DNA from: Pseudomonadota bacterium
GTDB lineage: Bacteria; Pseudomonadota; Alphaproteobacteria; Rhizobiales; Xanthobacteraceae
DNA: 7,937 bases
Reading direction: 5' to 3'
Assembly (NCBI GenBank): GCA_023449855.1
Contig: JAEXHR010000095.1
Location: 1 to 7,937, forward strand
Shown here: positions 5,172 through 7,937 of the stretch, piece after piece
How the letters are laid out: each line of letters opens with the position of its first letter
Numbering within the stretch: position 1 is the first letter of the stretch
The notes under the pieces: model-generated
Told to the model about the DNA's origin: nothing
The model's input: the letters and a program-made list of their open reading frames with translations, nothing else
The model's database searches: none
Made by a program: the position numbers and the translations under genes

Positions 5172-6437
5172 ATGAGGCGGGTAGTCGTCACGGGCCTGGG
5201 CATGGTGTCGCCATTGGGCTGCGGCGTCGAGCCGACCTGGAAGCGTATCCTCAATGGCGAGAGCGGTGCGCGGCGCATCGACACCTTCGAGGTCGCGGAC
5301 CTTCCGGCGCAGATCGCCTGCATGATTCCGCGTGGCGATGGCGCGAACGGCACCTTCAATCCCGATCAGTGGATGGAGCCGAAGGACCAGCGCAAGGTCG
5401 ACGACTTCATCATCTTCGCCATGTGCGCGGCCAAGCAGGCGCTCGACGATGCCAACTGGCATCCGACCAGCCACGACGATCAGTGCAACACCGGCGTTCT
5501 GATCGGCTCCGGCATCGGCGGTCTCACGGGAATCGCCGAGACGGCGATCGTCCTCAAGGAACGCGGCCCGCGAAAAGTGTCGCCGTTCTTCATTCCCGGC
5601 CGCCTGATCAATCTGGCCTCGGGCTATGTTTCCATCGAACACGGGCTCAAGGGCCCCAATCATTCCGTCGTCACGGCATGCTCCACCGGCGCCCATGCGA
5701 TCGGCGATGCGGCGCGCCTGATCGCGCTCGGCGATGCCGAGGTGATGGTGGCGGGCGGCACGGAATCACCTGTCAGCCGCATCGCCATGGCCGGCTTCGC
5801 CGCCGCGCGTGCGCTGTCCACCGGCTTCAATGAGACGCCCGAAAAGGCGTCGCGTCCCTATGACAAGGATCGCGATGGCTTCGTGATGGGCGAGGGCGCC
5901 GGCGTGGTCATCCTGGAAGAATACGAGCACGCCAAGGCGCGCGGTGCGAAGATCTATGCCGAAGTGGTCGGCTATGGTCTGTCCGGCGATGCCTACCACA
6001 TCACCTCGCCGTCGCCCGATGGTGATGGCGGTTTCCGCAGCATGAGCGCCGCGCTGAAGCGCGCCGGCATGGTCGCGTCGGATCTCGATTACATCAACGC
6101 CCACGGTACCTCGACGCCGCTCGGCGACGAGATCGAGCTGGGCGCCGTGCAGCGGCTGCTGGGCAATGCCGCTTCGAAGATCGCGATGTCGTCCACGAAG
6201 TCGTCGACCGGGCATCTGCTCGGGGCCGCGGGCGCCATCGAGGCCATCTTCAGCATCCTCGCGATTCGCGACAATGTTGCGCCGCCGACCATCAACCTCG
6301 ACAATCCGTCGGTGGAGACGGCGATCGACCTCGTGCCGCACAAGGCGCGCCCGAAGGAGATCAATGTCGCATTGTCGAACTCTTTCGGCTTTGGCGGAAC
6401 TAATGCGTCGGTGATCCTCAAGCGGGTGACTGTCTAG
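5172..6437 (+). CDS. fabF: 3-oxoacyl-ACP synthase II
   Basis: FabF (KAS II) condenses malonyl-ACP with acyl-ACP, the chain-extending step of the cycle. The 421-residue thiolase-fold protein has nucleophile Cys170 in VVTACSTGAH, His311 in NAHGTSTPLGD, Lys343 in STKSSTGH and His348, plus the C-terminal GFGGTNAS gate motif (405-413). This Cys-His-His set identifies a KAS I/II enzyme rather than FabH. It is slightly longer than E. coli FabF (413), with a small insertion around 54-75 (GDGANGTFNPDQW). Three in-frame starts exist: GTG 5160, ATG 5166 and ATG 5172. The last is best because TGGAG (5161-5165) lies 6 nt before it and the protein then begins MRRVVVTGLGMVSPLG, as usual for the family. A REP-like palindrome follows two bases after the stop. 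Confidence 0.98.
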   Translation: MRRVVVTGLGMVSPLGCGVEPTWKRILNGESGARRIDTFEVADLPAQIACMIPRGDGANGTFNPDQWMEPKDQRKVDDFIIFAMCAAKQALDDANWHPTSHDDQCNTGVLIGSGIGGLTGIAETAIVLKERGPRKVSPFFIPGRLINLASGYVSIEHGLKGPNHSVVTACSTGAHAIGDAARLIALGDAEVMVAGGTESPVSRIAMAGFAAARALSTGFNETPEKASRPYDKDRDGFVMGEGAGVVILEEYEHAKARGAKIYAEVVGYGLSGDAYHITSPSPDGDGGFRSMSAALKRAGMVASDLDYINAHGTSTPLGDEIELGAVQRLLGNAASKIAMSSTKSSTGHLLGAAGAIEAIFSILAIRDNVAPPTINLDNPSVETAIDLVPHKARPKEINVALSNSFGFGGTNASVILKRVTV

Positions 6438-6438
6438 G

Positions 6439-6483
6439 GCATGATCCGATCCGGAAACCGGTATCCGGTTTTCGGGATCATGC
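6439..6483. repeat. REP-like dispersed palindrome of Bradyrhizobium-type genomes
   Basis: This 45-bp element folds into a nearly complete hairpin. The outer arms are GCATGATC (6439-6446) and GATCATGC (6476-6483). The inner arms are CCGGAAACCGG (6451-6461) and CCGGTTTTCGG (6465-6475), which pair with one G-U. The loop is TAT, and there is a single 4-nt bulge (CGAT, 6447-6450). From memory, elements with the GCATGATCC...CCGGTTTTC...GATCATGC pattern are scattered in many intergenic copies in Bradyrhizobium, Rhodopseudomonas and relatives. Starting two bases after the fabF stop, it may act as an mRNA 3' stabiliser or attenuator toward mltG. Confidence 0.75.
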
Positions 6484-6606
6484 TGTAGAGCTCTTCCACC
6501 GTTTCGCCGCAATCCGCTCTGATTGCTGCTATGGGCGTATGTTATTGATGGAGCTCGGATTCGGTCCAGGATTCGATCCCGTCACGAATGGACTCTAGGT
6601 ACATCG

Positions 6607-7875
6607 ATGAGTGAGCGGCCGCCCATTTCGCCCCGAAGCCCGCGCGCTGCGCTGGAGCCCGAACAGGTTCCGCCGCCGCCGAAGCGGTCGGACGTGGCAC
6701 GAAGCCCGCTCGTCGTCTTCGGTAATGCCGTCATCACTTTCGTCATTCTCGTGATGCTCGCCACCGGCGGCGTCTATGTCTACGGCAAGCAGGCGCTGGA
6801 ATCCCCGGGGCCGCTGCAGGACGACAAGGTCGTCAATATTCCCGCCCGCGCCGGCAAAGGCGACATCGCCGAAGTGCTGCAGCGCGAGGGCGTGATCGAC
6901 GCCAATCGCTGGGTCTTCCTCGGCGCTGTGTTCGCACTGAAGGCCGCACAGGATCTGAAGCCGGGCGAATATCTGTTCCAGAAGAACGCCAATCTGCGCG
7001 ATGTCATCGGCACCATCGTCGATGGCAAGGTGGTGCAGCATTCGATCACCATCCCGGAAGGTCTGACCTCCGAGCAGATCGTGGCCCGCCTGTCCGAGAA
7101 CGACATCTTCACCGGCTCGATCCGCGAAATGCCGCGCGAAGGCACGCTGCTGCCGGAGACCTATAAATTCCCACGCGGCACGCCGCGCGAACAGGTGATC
7201 CAGCGCATGCAACGCGAGCAGAAGCGCGTGCTGGCGGATATCTGGGAACGCCGCAGCGGCGAAGTCCCGGTGAGGACGCCGGAGCAATTGGTGACGCTGG
7301 CCTCCATCGTCGAGAAGGAAACCGGCCGTGCCGACGAACGCAGCCGCGTCGCCGCCGTGTTCGCCAACCGCCTGCAGAAGAAGATGAAGCTGCAGAGCGA
7401 TCCGACCATCATCTACGGTCTGGTCGGCGGCAAGGGGACGCTCGGCCGTCCGATCAAGCGTAGTGAGATCCAGCAGCCGTCGCCTTACAACACCTATGTC
7501 GTCGATGGCCTGCCGCCGGGCCCGATCGCCAATCCCGGCCGTGCCTCGCTGGAAGCAACCGCCAATCCGGCGCGTACACGTGACCTGTTCTTCGTCGCCG
7601 ATGGTACCGGCGGTCACACGTTCACCGAAACCTATGACGCGCATCAGAGGAACGTCGCCAAGCTGCGCGCCATCGAGAAGGCCGCGCAGAACGACACGGT
7701 GGAGCCGGCCGAGGATCAGCCGCCGGCATCGCCGCTCGCGCCGGCCGGAGACGGCAATTCCGCGACGGGCGCCACCCCGCCGCGTCAGCCTCCCGCCAAG
7801 CAGCAGCGTCCGCGCAATCCGCCGGCCCGTCAGGGCGCCGCGCCGCAGCCGAGCGGCGCGCCCGGAGCGCAATAA
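6607..7875 (+). CDS. mltG: Endolytic murein transglycosylase (YceG family)
   Basis: MltG is an inner-membrane lytic transglycosylase that cuts nascent peptidoglycan strands and is thought to set glycan chain length. The 422-residue product has a Pro-rich cytoplasmic N-terminus (1-33), one membrane helix (about 35-58), a LysM-like region (about 74-140), and the catalytic YceG domain. The domain has GTLLPETYKFP (179-189), the LASIVEKETG motif with probable catalytic Glu236, the RVAAVFANRLQKKMKLQSDP stretch at 247-266, IYGL (269-272), YNTYVVDGLPPGPIANPG (294-311) and the LFFVADGTGGHTFTETYDAH block. Residues 352-422 are a low-complexity Pro/Ala/Gln tail. I chose ATG 6607, which has AGGT 6 nt upstream; a TTG at 6523 would add 28 residues without family character. 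It follows fabF by 169 nt; pabC, which separates the two in E. coli, is absent. Confidence 0.96.
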   Translation: MSERPPISPRSPRAALEPEQVPPPPKRSDVARSPLVVFGNAVITFVILVMLATGGVYVYGKQALESPGPLQDDKVVNIPARAGKGDIAEVLQREGVIDANRWVFLGAVFALKAAQDLKPGEYLFQKNANLRDVIGTIVDGKVVQHSITIPEGLTSEQIVARLSENDIFTGSIREMPREGTLLPETYKFPRGTPREQVIQRMQREQKRVLADIWERRSGEVPVRTPEQLVTLASIVEKETGRADERSRVAAVFANRLQKKMKLQSDPTIIYGLVGGKGTLGRPIKRSEIQQPSPYNTYVVDGLPPGPIANPGRASLEATANPARTRDLFFVADGTGGHTFTETYDAHQRNVAKLRAIEKAAQNDTVEPAEDQPPASPLAPAGDGNSATGATPPRQPPAKQQRPRNPPARQGAAPQPSGAPGAQ

Positions 7876-7937
7876 CGAGCCGCGTCCACCGCGCCGATTT
7901 CCGGTTGATTTTGCTCGGGCTCGAAAGGGCCTATCCT
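7876..7937. other. Short region after mltG, no gene visible
   Basis: The 62 bases to the window edge hold no complete gene. A CGAGCC/GGCTCG inverted repeat (about 7876-7922) has a loop of more than 30 nt and no T tract, so it is not a supported terminator. The next gene, which in relatives is often a yicC-like gene, lies outside. Confidence 0.4.

Noticed and set aside
6502..6545. Separate promoter for mltG in the fabF-mltG gap
   Set aside because: TATGTT-like words exist but no -35 box at suitable spacing; support is too weak to annotate.
6595..7872. Open frame of 425 codons on the minus strand opposite mltG
   Set aside because: It lies wholly antisense to a clearly recognised gene, has an Arg/Gly/His-rich low-complexity translation with no domain, and is the usual shadow frame of GC-rich DNA.
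1..7937. Mobile element, CRISPR array, phage, toxin-antitoxin or defence system
   Set aside because: No transposase, integrase, spaced direct repeats or accessory gene is visible; every gene is a core gene in conserved order.

Overview
This GC-rich window holds two divergent blocks of housekeeping genes. The source is most likely an alphaproteobacterium of the Bradyrhizobium/Rhodopseudomonas/Afipia group (Nitrobacteraceae). I base that on the layout rpsF-rpsR-DUF2232-rplI, the long tails on S6 and L9, the fabD-fabG-acpP-fabF-mltG order, and a 45-bp GCATGATC...GATCATGC palindrome of a type I remember as dispersed in these genomes. The genus is inferred from memory, not from a search.

Minus strand, 34-2449, read right to left: ribosomal protein S6 (rpsF), S18 (rpsR), a polytopic DUF2232/YybS-like membrane protein, and L9 (rplI). 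A good sigma-70-type promoter (CTTGCC, 17 bp, TATAAG at 2638-2666) faces this block. It would give a leader of about 180 nt. The leader ends in an 11-bp perfect inverted repeat, one arm of which covers the rpsF Shine-Dalgarno sequence. That arrangement suggests S6:S18 feedback control of translation. A terminator-like hairpin follows the rpsR stop and may lower expression of the two distal genes.

The 362-bp divergent spacer (2450-2811) has no gene. It holds the rpsF leader and promoter, a weaker candidate fabD promoter, and several GC-only palindromes.

Plus strand, 2812-7875: fabD (malonyl-CoA:ACP transacylase), fabG (3-oxoacyl-ACP reductase), acpP (acyl carrier protein), fabF (3-oxoacyl-ACP synthase II) and mltG (endolytic murein transglycosylase). 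FabD loads malonate onto AcpP, FabF condenses it with the growing acyl-ACP, and FabG reduces the ketone, so four consecutive genes supply most of the type II fatty acid elongation cycle. MltG couples this membrane-lipid block to cell-wall synthesis. All five genes look intact, with their catalytic residues present.

acpP has a long upstream region (4527-4822) with a candidate promoter of its own and four successive inverted repeats, two of which have exchangeable arms. Another hairpin lies between acpP and fabF, and a REP-like palindrome starts two bases after the fabF stop.

I found no mobile element, CRISPR array, tRNA, rRNA, toxin-antitoxin pair or defence gene. The genes are ordinary core genes. 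What deserves a second look is the cis-regulatory RNA and DNA structure between them, and the uncharacterised DUF2232 protein.
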